Part shown: positions 34,871 to 47,121 of the stretch, piece after piece
Position numbering within the stretch: position 1 is the first letter of the stretch
How the letters are laid out: every line of letters begins with the position of its first letter
Assembly (NCBI GenBank): GCA_011799875.1
Contig: CM022301.1
Span: 320,930,929 to 320,994,928 of the forward strand
Length of the DNA: 64,000 bases
Origin: Thinopyrum elongatum
Lineage: Eukaryota > Streptophyta > Magnoliopsida > Poales > Poaceae
Reading direction: 5' to 3'
Position numbers and translations under genes: made by a program
Notes under the pieces: model-generated
What the model saw: the letters and a program-made list of their open reading frames with translations, nothing else
Databases searched by the model: none
What the model was told of the DNA's origin: nothing

Positions 34871-35557
34871 ATGGAGAATCATCCTTTGAGGGGTTTGTTC
34901 AGGGTATCTTCACCTTGAACGGAACCAAAATTAGTTACTCCTCAACCTACTACACCTACTGAAAATATTTGTTATGAAATTCCTTCAGGTATGATAGAAC
35001 AACTGCTAGCTAATCCTTATGTAGGAGATGGAACAGATCATCCTAATATGCACTTGATATATGTGGATGAAATTTGTGGATTATTTAAGCTTGCAGGTTT
35101 ACCCGGAGATGAAGCTAAGAAGATGGTTTTCCCTTTATCTTTGAAGGGAAAAGCATTGGCATGGTATAGGCTATGCGATGATATTGGATCTTGGAACTGG
35201 AATCGATTGAAATTGGAATTTCACCCAAAAAATTATCCTATGCATCTAGTTCATTGTGATCAGAATTACATATATAATTTTTGGCCTCGTGAAGGAGAAA
35301 GCATCGCTCTAGCTTGGGGGAGGCTTAAGTCAATGTTATATTCATGCCCCAATCATGAGCTCTGAAGAGAAATTATTATTCAGAATTTTTATGCTCGGCT
35401 TTCTCGTAATGATCAATCCATGCTCGATACTTCTTGTGCTGGTTCTTTTATGAAGAAGACTATTGAATTCAAGTGGGATCTTTTGGAAACAATTAAATGC
35501 AACTCTTAAGATTGGGAACTCGACAAAGGTAAAGAGTTTGATTGTGTTAAATCTTTT
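34871..35557 (+). pseudogene. Athila gag pseudogene
   Basis: ATG at 34871 (MENHPLRGLF). A retrotrans_gag-like segment follows with FKLAGLPGDEAKKMVFPLSL and the Trp-containing ALAWYRL and SWNWNRLKLEF. Stops lie near 34918, at 35363 (after NHEL) and at about 35508, so no complete Gag can be made. The downstream frame opens again at the ATG at 35558. Confidence 0.82.
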
Positions 35558-37655
35558 ATGAATACCGATGCTTTTCAAAAGTTTAGCACTAAATATGGAC
35601 TTGACTCTGAGATAGTAGTCTCTTTCTGTGAATCATTTGCTACTCATGTTGATCTCCCTAAGGAGAAGTGGTTTAAATATCATCCACCTATTAAAGAAGA
35701 AATTAAAGAACCGGTTGTGGTTAAAGATGAAACTATTATTTACAATGTTGATCCAGTTGTGCCTACTACTTACATTGAAAAACCACCTTTCCCTGTTAGG
35801 ATAAAGGAACATGCTAAGGTCTCAACCATGGTCAATAAAAGCTATATTAGAGCACCTAAACCTGCTGAACAAATCAACGTAGAACCTAGTGTTTCTATGG
35901 TTAAAAATCTCTTGGTAGAAAATATAGATGGGCATGTTATTTACTTCTGTGATGAAGCTGCTAGAATTGCCAAACTAGATGAAAAGGATAAACATAGACC
36001 TGTAGTTGGCATGCCTGTTGTCTCAGTTAAAGTAGGGGATCATTGTTATGATGGTTTATGTGACTTAGGTGCTAGCGTGAGTGCTATTCCCTTTACCTTA
36101 TATCAAGAAATTATGAATGACATAGCACCCACTGAAATAGAAGACATAGATGTTGCTATTAATCTTGCTAATAGAGACACCATCACACCACTTGGGATTG
36201 TTAGAGATGTTGAAGTCTTGTGTGGGAAAATAAAATACCCTACTAATTTTCTAGTTCTTGGTTCCCCACAAGATGACTTTTGTCCCATTATCTTTGGTAG
36301 ACCTTTCTTGAACACCGTTAATGCTAAAATAGATTGCGAGAAACAAATCGTTGGTGTTTGTTTTGGTGATGAATCTCATGAGTTTAATTTTTCTAAGTTT
36401 AGTAGAAAACATCATAAGAAAGAATTGCCTAGTAAGGATGAAATAATTGGTCTTGCTTCTATTGCCGTGCCTCCTACTGATCCACTAGAACAATATTTGC
36501 TAGACCATGAAAATGATATGCATATGCATGAAAGAAATGAAATAGATAAAATTTTCTTTGAACAACGACCTCTGCTTAAACACAATTTGCCTATTGAAAC
36601 TCTAGGAGGTCCTCCTCCACCTAAAGGTGATCCTGTGTTTGAATTAAAACAATTGCCAGACACTTTGAAATATGCTTATCTTGATGAGAAAAAGATATAT
36701 CATGTTATTATTAGTGCTAACCTTTCAGAACATGAAGAAGAAAGATTATTGAAAGTTCTGAAGAAGCACCGAGCTGCTATTGGATATACTCTTGATGATC
36801 TTAAGGGCATTAGTCCCACTCTCTGTCAGTATAAAATTAATATGGAGCCTGATGCTAAACCCATTGTTGATCATCAACGGCGGTTGAATCCCAAAATGAA
36901 AGAACTGGTAAGAACTGAAATACTAAAGCTTCTGGAAGCAGGTATAATCTATCCCATAGCCGATAGTAGATGGGTAAGTCCCGTTCATCGTGTCCCTAAG
37001 AAAGGTGGTATTACCATTGTTCCTAATGATAAAAATGAACTTATTCCACAAAGGATTGTTACTGGCTATAGGATGGTAATTGATTTTAGAAAATTAAATA
37101 AAGCAACTAGAAAGGATCATTATCCCTTGCCTTTTATTGATCAAATGCTAGAAAGACTATTAGAGCACACACACTTTTGCTTCCTTGATGGATATTTTGG
37201 TTTTTCTCAAAAACCTGTTTCACAACCTGATCAAGAGAAAACCACCATTACTTGCCCTTTTGGAACTTATGCTTATAGACGTATGCCTTTTGGTTTATAC
37301 AATGCACCTGCTACCTTTCAAAGATGTATGACTGCTATATTCTCTAATTTTTGTGAAAAGATTGTTGAGGTTTTCATGGATGATTTTTTCATTTACGGAA
37401 CTTCTTTTGATGATTGCTTAAGCAACCTTGATCGAGTTTTGCAGAGATGTGAGCAAACTAATCTTGTCTTGAATTGGGAGAAGTGCCACTTTATGGTTAA
37501 TGAAGGTATTGTCTTGGGGCATAAAATTTCAGAACGAGGTATTGAAGTGGATAAAGCTAAAGTTGATGCAATTGAGAAAATGCCATGTCCTAGAGATATC
37601 AAAGGTATTCATAGTTTCCTCGGTCATGCTGGTTTCTATAGGAGATTTATTAAAG
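35558..37655 (+). CDS. Athila gag C terminus, protease and reverse transcriptase, partial
   Basis: One uninterrupted frame of 699 codons up to the Tat insertion. Residues 1-130 are Gag-like; the retroviral-type aspartic protease lies at about 150-270 with LCDLGASVSAIP as active-site loop; a linker follows; RT starts at about residue 435 (PIVDHQRRLNPKM) and shows VIDFRKLNKATRKDHYPLPF, PFGTYAYRRMPFGL and the catalytic VFMDDFF at about 37371-37391. The FLDGYFGFSQ segment differs from the usual FLDGYSGYNQ. The frame is cut after RRFIK at 37655; RNase H follows at 48032 (DFSKISRPL). The frame's last 25 codons beyond 37655 read into the Tat LTR and are not native. Confidence 0.9.
37651..37655. repeat. 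Target-site duplication TAAAG (left copy)
   Basis: TAAAG at 37651-37655 and again at 48027-48031 flank the Tat element; removing one copy with the element rejoins Athila RT and RNase H in frame. Confidence 0.95.
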
Positions 37656-38559
37656 TGTCGTGGGAAACCACGGCCACCTATGGGGCCATGAGCCCCTTTT
37701 GGTTCGGCGGGGGGATGGCACGTTGCACATAGAGCGAAGAAGCGTCGCGCAGCACGGCAGAGATCACAGGGGCAGTCTTTACCCAGGTTCGGGCCGTCGT
37801 GAGGCGTAAAACCCTACTCCTGCTTTGGTGGATTGAGGGTGTATACTGGTGGTGAACATAGCACACTCGCCCGGCAAGGTCGCTCTGGGGGCGAGAGTGG
37901 CTACGCGCGTATGGATATGTGAGGGTCCAACCCCTTCTACGATCGCCATGGGCCTCCTTTTATAGATTAAGGGATCACCACAGTGGCAAATCATTCTTTG
38001 CGCACTGATTAGATAGCTAATTGTGCTATCATATCTAACTCTGCAGGCTGACAGAGCGCATTAAATGCGCCGCTCAGTGTCACATCACAGCTCGCCCGGC
38101 AGGCCCTGCCGGGCTGTTTTGCCAGCTTCGCGCCTGCTCGCTTGACATGTCTCAGGACGGGTGTCATATGGAGGTGTTTGCTGTAGGAAGTAGCTGCCAT
38201 GTGGCAGAAAGCAGCCATTTAGTCTCCTTGGAGCTTGACACCGCTTCGATTACTGACTTGCGTTGCTTATGAGGTGGAGCGGTGGAGTGGCTTGCCTCCG
38301 CCAGCCCCGGCAGGCTTGCCGGGACGATCTGGAGCTTGCTTCCGGGGCAAAACCCAACCCTGCCAGGCTCGCCTGCCCGGCAAGGTAGGTCCTTCCCTTA
38401 GCGATGCCTCGTTCCTCTGGCTCACCTTGGCCTTCTTGACTTGCACTTGGATCCTTCAAAGGAATTGATCCTCCTTACTTGGTCTGATCTTGGTCTTGTA
38501 ATCTTGTCTCTGGCCTGTGCACAGTCCGTGCAATGGACCCAAGGTCTGTTGCATCGACA
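37656..38559 (-). repeat. 3' LTR (left copy) of the Tat element
   Basis: TGTCGTGGGAAACCAC...TTGCATCGACA on the plus strand. Contains TATA on the minus strand (37956-37964, plus CCTTTTATA) and palindromes GCGCATTAAATGCGC (38056-38070) and CCCGGCAGGCCCTGCCGGG near 38095. Confidence 0.95.
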
Positions 38560-40664
38560 AGAGCTCCCGGGCCTGGCACAGACGCGCCGTTGGGCGTCGT
38601 CGGGGTAGGCCCTAACCAGTGCATAGGCAGAAATGTAAGGGCAGCTCCACCCTTTGAGATCTTCTTTGCTTCTCCATTAACCTGAGCTTGGGTCAGTTTC
38701 CGGTTTTCCCGCGCGCCGTGCAACGCCAATTGTGGTGGGGCCATTCTTGTAATGGCCCGTGAATGGCTTTAACGCACGAGCGGGTAACTGCCAATTCACC
38801 CTTCCCACAGCGCCCTTATCCTCAGCCACGTATGCCACATGCATTGAGTGGGGTAGGTAAATGTAGGCGCGTGATGCGGGAGAGCATCAAGGCAGGGGCC
38901 CGATCTTCTTGGATTGGTGGAGGAGGACGGTGGGTACTCACCGGGGAATCAGCCCCCACCCCCAGCTCGCCTATAAAAGGAGGAGTGGGGGAGGAGTGGA
39001 GGCATTCATCCACGTTCCTCTCCTCCTCCGCCTTCAGCTTCTTCTGGGTATGCTGAAAGGAAGAGCCCGGGGCCAGGCCCCGGGCCTTAGCTTGGAGATG
39101 CTGACGATGTCAAATGCTCGTGCTGATGCTTGGGGAGTGAGTCTGGTCTGGTGTCGCGCTTTGCCGGGGGTCGCCACCCTGTTGGTGAGGTGTCCGGGGC
39201 TCTTGATGCTTGCCTGGGATGCAGTATATGGGGTCCTTGGTAATCCCAGCACTGCTCCTTCTGGTGGATCTTGCATTCTTGCTAAGGACGGCGGCGTCTT
39301 CCTGCCCGCCAAGGTGGGGAGCGGCGCGCCTTGAGTGTCCTGCTCATTGCAGTCACCCACCGTTTCTTCGGGGGAGGTGCCGGGCTGGGGGCCCGGCGTC
39401 TTCCTGGAGCAGCGGTGATGGAGAGAGATCAAGGAAGGCGGGGGAGGTGGGAGGCAGGGCGTTAGGTCGGAGTACGATGGCACCGACGCCTTCGTCTTGT
39501 ATTGGCGACCTGCCGCCTCGTCTTTCCGATCTTCCCCTCCCACCCCGGCACCATCATCACCAGTCTCTTTGGGTGATAGCAGGGGAGGGATGTTCCCTTG
39601 GTGCCTTGCCCCTCCTTCAGCAGTCTTCCAGCTGGGCGTCGGTGGTTGATCCCTCCGGTGCTCGAGCTGGGGCTTCTTGCTGGTCCTGGAGGTGGTGACC
39701 AGGGCACCGCCGTGCTGCTCTTTGTGCCCCTCCTTCGCAGCCTCGCCACTCCCGATCTTGTCAGGCCGCGCCCGGCAAGCCACGACAGGATCGGGGGTGG
39801 GCTCCTGCTTGGGTGCTCTTTCAGCCGTCTTCTCTTCCCACCGCAATACCTGGTGGAGGGAAAATGAAAAGAGGAGATCACGGGGCACTTATCTTTTTTT
39901 GCTCTTAAATCTGTAGGCACTTGCCAAATTTTAGTTCAAATAATGTAATCTCTTGTATCCATGTTTATGTTTCGTGAGATTTGTACTTGTTGATCAGCAT
40001 ATTAATGAAAAAGATAAGCTTTGCCGGGCACTTGTGCATGTATGATATACATGCAGAGGTGAAACGCCTCCATACTTTCATGTAAACAAGTACATCCCGG
40101 TAAGCTACCTTGCCGGCACCCCATAGGACTGCTGCCGTGAGGCTGAGCCTGCCGGGCATAGAAACCATTGGGAGAGACCAGCCCCTCGCCAACTCCTTTC
40201 AGCCAAAGGCCACTACGACCATCCTGACCGAAGCAGCGTTCGTGTCAGTAGATGGGAGCACCTTTGTTTCCGAGGCGGCGAGGTTTTCATATGCACAAGT
40301 CCTACTCACGGAACATGTCTGGATAAGAGATGGAACTTATCTGTCTGGCTTGCCGGAGACCGCAGTGCTGGCTTGTCTTCGCATCCTCTTCCTAGGACTA
40401 AGTCCACCACAGGAGCCTGCAGTTTATGCAAATGAAGATGATGCCAGATGCAATCTATCTACATGATCATGCAACCTATCTACATGAATCATGCACTGCT
40501 TATGAAATGCTTGTGCATGCATGCAACTTGTCGGGGGCCCCCAGTGCTTCATTTATTTCTCTGTTGCTCAGGGTCTGCGCCTGGCTTTGTACAAGGGGTT
40601 ACATGCAGCTGAGGCAAGGCCTATACAAAAGGGTGGCTACCGGGCAGGGCCCGACAGCCGCGCC
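38560..40664 (-). other. 3' non-coding region of the Tat element
   Basis: GC-rich sequence downstream of pol. A 284-codon minus frame (39034-39888) and overlapping plus frames exist, but their composition (Pro, Gly, Arg, Ser) suggests GC-driven open frames. It contains a plus-strand TATAAAAGG (38972-38980), a 21-base palindrome GCCCGGGGCC-A-GGCCCCGGGC (39065-39085), and many TGCCGGG/CCCGGCA motifs. No strong polypurine tract is seen beside the LTR. Confidence 0.6.
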
Positions 40665-43600
40665 TTACGGGTATAACTTGCGGAGATGCTCAATATTCCA
40701 TGAGTTTTGCAATTGAATGCCATCTCCGGTCTCCAGACGGACTGCGCCAGGTCTGGTGACTCGTACTACCCGGTAAGGGCCTTCCCACTTCGGCGACAGC
40801 TTGTTTGTACCCTTGGCGGACTGAACGCGCCTAAGGACAAGGTCACCTTCCTCAAAACACCGGGCATGAACCCTGCGGCTATGATAGCGACGCAGGGTTG
40901 CTGATAGCGTGCAGCACGCGTAGCAGCCCATAGACGGTTCTCCTTGAGAAGCACGGCGTCATCACGCAAGTGCTGTTCCTCCGCTACTTCATCGTAGGCA
41001 AGCACTCGAGGTGACCCGTAAATGAGTTCCGTGGGGATAACTGCTTCTTCCCCATAGACTAGGGAGAAGGGAGTCTGCCCGGTAGCTCGGTTTGGTGTCG
41101 TTCTGAGGGACCAAAGAACCACCGGCAGCTCATTGATCCATGGCCTGCCGTGCTTCCGCAGCTTATCAAACGTTCTTGTCTTGAGTCCTCGCAGCACTTT
41201 AGCGTTCGCCCTCTCAGCTTGTCCATTGCTTCTGGGATGTGCGACAGATGCAAATGAGATCTTGCTTCTAAGCGCATGAACATATTGCATGAAGGCGCGG
41301 CTCGTGAACTGGGTGCCGTTGTCGGTGATGATCCGGGTAGGGACCCCGAAGCAGCACACCAATCCTTTCAAGAACTTGATAGCTGACTGAGCAGTCACCT
41401 TTCTCACGGCATCTAATTCTGGCCACTTTGTAAACTTATTGATTGCAACGAACAAGAATTCAAAGCCCCCGGTAGCTCGGGGGAAAGGGCCGAGGATATC
41501 GAGCCCCCAGACAGAAAACGGCCATGACAAAGGGATTGTCTGGAGTGCTTGGGCAGGCAGATGGATATTTTTGGAATGGAACTGACAGGCTTCACACTTG
41601 GTGACGAGCTCAACCGCATCTTGGAGGGCTGTGGGCCAATAGAATCCTTGCCCGAATGCTTTCCCAACCAAAGCCCTTGATCCAATGTAGGAGCCGCACA
41701 TGCCTTTGTGTATCTCTGCTAGCAGTTCCTTTTCTCCTTCCCGGCAAATGCACTTCAATTTCACATCGTTGGGCCTTCTTCTATATAGTGTGTCATCGAC
41801 AAACTGATACATACTGGCCCTCCGGGCTACTCTTTCAGCTTCTTCTTGTTTGGGAAGTTCTCTGGTTTGGAGGAAATGGACTATGTGCCTTGCCCAAGTT
41901 CGAGCCTGAGGCTCGACAATGAGGACTAGCGGCACCTCCTCATTCATGGGGGTGCGTCCCTTGACTGCGGGGACCAGTGGCCCGGCAGGAAGGTGCAGCC
42001 CGGCAAACGAAGGGGAGTTGTTCCCGGCAGGGTCCCTGCCAGGAGCCCTGAAAGGCTCTACCGGGAGAGGCTTACCGGAGTCCAATTTCCCCCTCTTTCG
42101 GGCCATTGTTGTCGGGGATACGGAGGGCTGAGTAAGATGGAGAACAAAAGTCCCTTGTTCCACAGAAAGCTTCTGCGCAGCGCACTTTGACAGGTGACCT
42201 GCAATGCTGTTTTCCGCACGGGGTACGTGCTCTGTTTGCAACCCGTCAAAGTGCTCCTCCAATCTTCTCACTTCCTTGACGTATGCCTCCATCAATGGGC
42301 TTTGGTAATCCTTGTTGGCTTGTCTCACCACCAGCTGTGAATCTCCTCTAATGACCAGCTTCTTGATTCCCAATTCTGTGGCAATCCTGAGTCCGGCAAG
42401 AAGCCCTTCATATTCTGTTGTATTGTTGGACGCCTCCTCCCGGGGAAAGTGCACCTGGATGACGTACCTCAGGTGCTCCCCAGTGGGAGCCACGAGAAGC
42501 ACGCCAGCCCCTGCACCTTGTAGGGAGAAGGTACCATCGAAATACATGATCCATTCTTGGGGCGCTTCCTTGCCGGGGATAACTGTTTCCTGTACTTCTT
42601 CATCAGGGGTTGGTGTCCATTCTGCAATAAACTCTGCCAACACCCTGCTCTGGATTGTTGATGTGCTTTCAAACTTCATGCCAAAGCTGGATAACTCCAA
42701 TGCCCACTCCACTATCCTGCCGGTGGCCTCTGGGTTTCGAAGTATCCTTTGCAACGGGAATCGGGTGACAACCGTGATCTCATGGGCTTGGAAGTAGTGG
42801 CACAGTTTCCTTGAGGCCATGACAAGGCCAAAGATCAATTTTTGCACGCCAGAATACCTGGATCTAGCCCCCTGCAATAGGGAGCTGACAAAGTATACTG
42901 GGCGCTGCACCACCTTCTTCCTTGCCGTGTCCTTGGGGTTGTTTCCACTACCGTGCTCTTCTTTGTCCTGATTCGTATCTGGCCTTGTCGGGCCGCTCTC
43001 TTCCTCTTCCTCGGGCGGGACACTTACTGAGGTGGCTGCTTCTTCTACTTCCAGCTGCACTACTAGGGCCGCACTAACCACTTGATTAGTTGCTGCCATA
43101 TATAGCAGGAACGGCTCTTGTGGTTTGGGTGCGACCAAAGTAGGCACAGAAGACAAGTAGGCCTTCGAATCCTGCAGTGCTGCATCTGCTTCCGGGGTCC
43201 ACTTCATGGGTCCTGCCTTCTTCAAAATCTTGAAGAACGGCAAGGCGCGCTCTGCAGACTTGGAGATGAATCTGCTAAGCGCGGCAACGCATCCTGTCAA
43301 ACGCCTCACATCCTTAACTGTCTTGGGTGCCTGTATCTGCTCAATAGCCTTGATCTTATCGGGGTTGGCCTCTATCCCACGGTGGGACACAAAGAAACCA
43401 AGTAGCTTGCCAGAGGGAACGCCCAACACACACTTCTCCGGATTCAGTTTCAAGTTGATCTTGCGCAGATTAGCAAATGTCTCTTCTAAATCCTGGATGA
43501 GGGTTGATCTGTCCTTGGTCTTGAACACAATATCATCCATATAGGCTTCAATGTTCCTGTGCAACTGTGGTTCAAAGCCAATCTGGACTGCTCTTGCAAA

Positions 43601-43993
43601 AGTGGACCTGGCACTCTTCAACCCGAAAGGAATGCACACAAAGCAGTACGTGTCGCATCGGGTGATGAATGAGGTCTTTTCTTCGTCTTCCTTGGACATA
43701 AAAATCTGATGGTATCCGGAGTATGCATCCAGAAAAGAGAGCAACTCACATCCTGAAGTAGAATCCACAATCTGGTCGATGCGCGGCAAGGGAAATGGGT
43801 CCTTTGGGCATGCCTTGTTCAGATCCATAAAATCTATGCAAAGCCTCCATTTTCCATTAGCCTTGCGCACAACCACTGGGTTTGCTAACCATGTTGGATG
43901 CAGTACTCCTCTGACCAAACCAGCTGCTTCAAGTTTCTTGATTTCTTCGGCAATAAACTGTTGCCGATTCAAGGCCTGCTTCCGAACCTTCTG
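40665..43993 (-). pseudogene. Tat pol: RT, two RNase H domains and integrase
   Basis: An open frame of 1068 codons (43972-40766) starts inside RT. RT: CIDFMDLNKACPKDPFPLP, PFGL, and YMDDIVF at about residues 144-150. RNase H 1: about 288-455. RNase H 2 (archaeal type): about 473-605 with YFDG (D479), NNTTEYEG (E520) and GDSQLV (D544); the fourth acidic position is Gly (NSIAGHLSK instead of NxxADxL). Integrase: about 690-1000 with CEACQFHSK zinc part, WGLDILGPFP, ITDNGTQF and SNGQAERAN. A TAG at 43994-43996 cuts RT from the upstream frame, and a frameshift near 40905 moves the last 80 residues (to LRKLYP at 40665) into another frame. Confidence 0.92.
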
Positions 43994-43996
43994 CTA

Positions 43997-45180
43997 CACG
44001 GGCCGGGCATGTGGGCAGACAGCAAAGTGGTGCTCGATTACCTCCCTGGGAACACCGGGGATATCAGTTGGTTGCCAGGCAAACACATCGATATTCGCCC
44101 GCAGGAAGGCAACGAGCGCACTTTCCTATTTGTCAGCAAGGGTGGCGCTGATAGTGAAAGTACCATCAGCGCCAGCCAGCCTTATCGCGACCTTTTTCAC
44201 TTGGGGAGGAGCAGCCTTGGATCTCTTGCTGTTGGAACTCTCTGGCGTGTCATCAACGGGCGTGGCACATTCCACAGAGGTACACTTCCCGGATTCCTTG
44301 CCAGTGCCTCTGCTATGCTTTTCCTTGGCGGGAACTGTGGCTTCCGCGACCTCTGCCGCGACCGCGTCCCGGTACATCTTATCCACGCAAATAATTGCGT
44401 CTTTCTTGTCCGACGGAACGGAAATGACGCCCATCGGCCCTGGCATCTTCAAGGTGTTGTAGGCATAATGGGATGCTGCCATGAGTTTGGCCAGGGCTGG
44501 GCGCCCAAGGATCCCGTTGTACGGCAGAGGGAGGTCAACCACATCAAACACAACTTTCTCAGTCCTGTAGTTCAACTCTCCTCCAAATGTCACTGGCAAC
44601 ATAACCTTTCCCCTAGGATGGCTCCTGCTGGGATTGACTCCTTGAAACGTGCCTGTGGCCTTAAGTTCTTCCTCTGCTATCTGGAGTTTGCTGATAACCT
44701 TTGGGGAAATCAGATTCAACCCAGCCCCGCCGTCAACCAGCATCTTTGTGACCTTGAGGTTGCGAATTGTTGGTGAGACCAACAACGGCAGGCACCCTAC
44801 CGCAGTAATGCGGTCGGGGTGGTCATCTTCATCAAAGATTATGGGCGTGCGTGACCACTTGAGCGGCTTCCGAGAATCTGCCTTCACGCGCCCACTGTTT
44901 AAGTTGGCGGTGAGAGGAGTGCAAAGATGCACCCCCGTCAATGCACAGGGCGTCAGTGGCCTTCTGGAATTCCTGCTCGCTAGTTTCCTCTTCATTCCTT
45001 CCATCACTCTCTTTACTGCAATCCTCCTTTTCTCGGCCCTTGGCGGGTTTCCTTGGTTCCGAGGAGCCTTGTCGGGGCAATTTGCTTCACCACCCCGGCC
45101 CTTCCCGCGAGCGTCATTCCGACCTTTTTCCTTATCACGCTTCTCATACTCAGCCTTCTGTCTCTAGATGAGCTGCTCAA
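43997..45180 (-). pseudogene. Tat protease and Gag C terminus
   Basis: The minus frame 45007-44126 carries the aspartic protease, with MLVDGGAGLNLI at about 44740-44705, and downstream LPYNGILGRPALA. Further upstream a zinc-knuckle-like CKIHRTKGHDLQECHQ sits near 45220-45170, shifted relative to the frame before it. The protease leads through NIDVFAW-like sequence into RT at 43993. Frame breaks near 45170 and 44130 prevent a continuous product. Confidence 0.82.
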
Positions 45181-47021
45181 CCTGATGACACTCCTGGAGA
45201 TCATGTCCCTTGGTCCGATGAATCTTACAGTACGGCCCATCACTTTTCCCAGCTTTCTCGGCAGCCGCCGCCTCTCGGCAGTCAGCGCATGCGGTAGCCT
45301 CCTTGCCGGGGCTTCAGCCTTGGCCTTCTTGCCGGTACTAGGCGTGCCTGACCCCTCAACAGCCATCACTGTCTTATCCTTGCGCTTCTTGTTGTGCTTC
45401 TTGTTCTTCTTCTTCTTACTGATGGTTTCGTCGTCATCTTCTGAGTCGATGTCGCTTCCTCTCCAGGAAGTTTCCTCCCCTCTTCCACCCGAGCACATTT
45501 GTCCACTAAAGTGTAGAGCCCCTTCACAGTCTTGGGCAACCGAACGTTCATCTTGGAACGTATCCTGCAGTTGCGCATGTTGGATTGGAAGGCAGCTATC
45601 ACGGCAGCTGGGTGGATATCTGGGATATTTCTGTGGACTCGACTGAATCTCTGCAAGTACTTCCGTAGAGTATCTCCTTCTTTCTGCCGGAGAAGCTGCA
45701 AGTCGCTGGGCCGCCCTGGTTCTTGATGGCCGCCCGTGAAGGCACCAATGAACTCGTGGCACAGGAAAGCCCAGGTCGAAATGGAGTTCTCCGGCAGGTG
45801 CATCAGCCAAGACCTCACATTTGACTTGAGGGCCAAAGGGAAGTAGTTGGCGAACATCTCCTCATCTCTTCCCCCGGCAGCTTGAACAGCGATGGTGTAG
45901 ATGCTCAAGAACTCTGTCGGGTTTAGTCTCCCATCATACTTCTCGGGTATCTCTGGCTTGAACGTGAGAGTGGACGGCTAACGGACTTACCGCAGCTCAC
46001 GGGTGAAGGCATGGCACCCAACCTCGAAAGGCAGGCACCCGCCATCTCCGAGCGCAGGCTCGTCGATGTCGAGGCCATCACACCCATTGGACCGGCGGGG
46101 GTTGTCGCGGCGCTGCTCGTTGATGATGCGCACGCCTTCCCTTCGCCTGCCCTCCGGGGCACGCTGTCGGCCTTGACGCGCTCGAGGATCTGACGAGGCC
46201 ATCATGACGTCATCGGGCGCTTTGTTTTGCGGCTCCCGGGCGGCTTGCCGTGGTGGGGATTGCACCGTGAGGGTGGCCCCTCCCGCACGACCAGCCGCAC
46301 GAGCCGTCGTTGCTGCCTGGGAAGGCCATGGAGGTCCGGCCCGCTATGATCCTTCCGCCTTGGTGAAACCAATCAAACTTTGGATGGTGGCTCGCCACTC
46401 ATCCATCTGGTCTACCGCCGGTGAAAATCTCAACAGCAGTTGGGCTCGCGCCATGGCCTCTGAGGTAGTGCTTGGCATAGGTGATGACGATGTAGATCGT
46501 AGTGTCGCTCGGCTCCTGATGTTGCCAGTGGCGACTGCGCCACGCCCTTGCTGCTGTGAACCAGCCGTTTGGTTGGCATGATGACGCGGCGGAGGCTCAT
46601 GAGGGCCAGCGGCTCCGTTGGGCACAGTAGCTGGGTCAGCCCGCCCCGGGGGTGGCGCGTGCCCTACGGTCGCGCCCGCAGCGGGGGCGGCCGGAGGGTT
46701 GCGATTCGCCCCAGAACGAGCCTCATCACTGCGGCTGTGCCCGTTGGCGAGGAGAAGGGGTTCAGGCGGAACGATCCCTCCATCCGTACCTCGTGGAGCA
46801 TGGCCGCCGGGATGTTGCTGATGTTATCCTTCCCCGGTACCTCCCAGTCCTGCTTCGGCCGTGGGGGAGGTGGTGACGGCGCCGCCTGTGCCGACCACGT
46901 CCCCCGTAGCATCCACACCCTCGCGGGCCCCCGCATTCCCCGCGACGTCGGCGGTGGCGGGCGCCGGAGCCTTCGAGGTGGACGGGTGATTTGCAGCTCC
47001 GGGCTTCCTCTTGGGCGCCAT
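45181..47021 (-). pseudogene. Tat gag pseudogene
   Basis: It starts at the ATG at 47019-47021 (MAPKRKPGAANHPS), with a low-complexity Ala/Gly/Thr-rich N terminus to about 46824. The region to 45910 is broken over several frames. The frame 45908-45366 holds the capsid-like retrotrans_gag domain: FANYFPLALKSNVRSWL, SWAF-like STWAFLCHEFI and DTLRKYLQRFSRVHR, followed by a basic tail. Frameshifts near 45810 and 45370 separate it from the zinc-knuckle part. Confidence 0.82.
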
Positions 47022-47099
47022 AGTCGATGACGCCGTCGACGACGAAAATGTCGATGAAGATGACGCGCAGCGTACGCTCTCGGTTTCGCGCAAGTGATC

Positions 47100-47120
47100 C
47101 CCCTACCTGGCACGCCAAAG
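47100..47120 (-). promoter_or_regulatory. Probable primer binding site of the Tat element
   Basis: Next to the 5' LTR, the minus strand reads TTTGGCGTGCCAGGTAGGGG. TGGCNNGCCAGGTAGGGG is the form I recall from related Tat-type grass elements; I do not assign the tRNA. Confidence 0.6.
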
Positions 47121-47121
47121 A

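Noticed and set aside
37656..37732. Last 25 codons of the Athila gag-pol frame
   Set aside because: They are read-through into the Tat LTR, not native sequence.
43898..44776. 292-codon plus-strand frame
   Set aside because: It lies antisense to the Tat protease-RT coding region, which has clear motifs on the minus strand; it is a shadow frame.
45053..45646. 197-codon plus-strand frame in the Tat gag region
   Set aside because: Antisense to gag; Ser/Leu-rich composition from GC bias, no motif.
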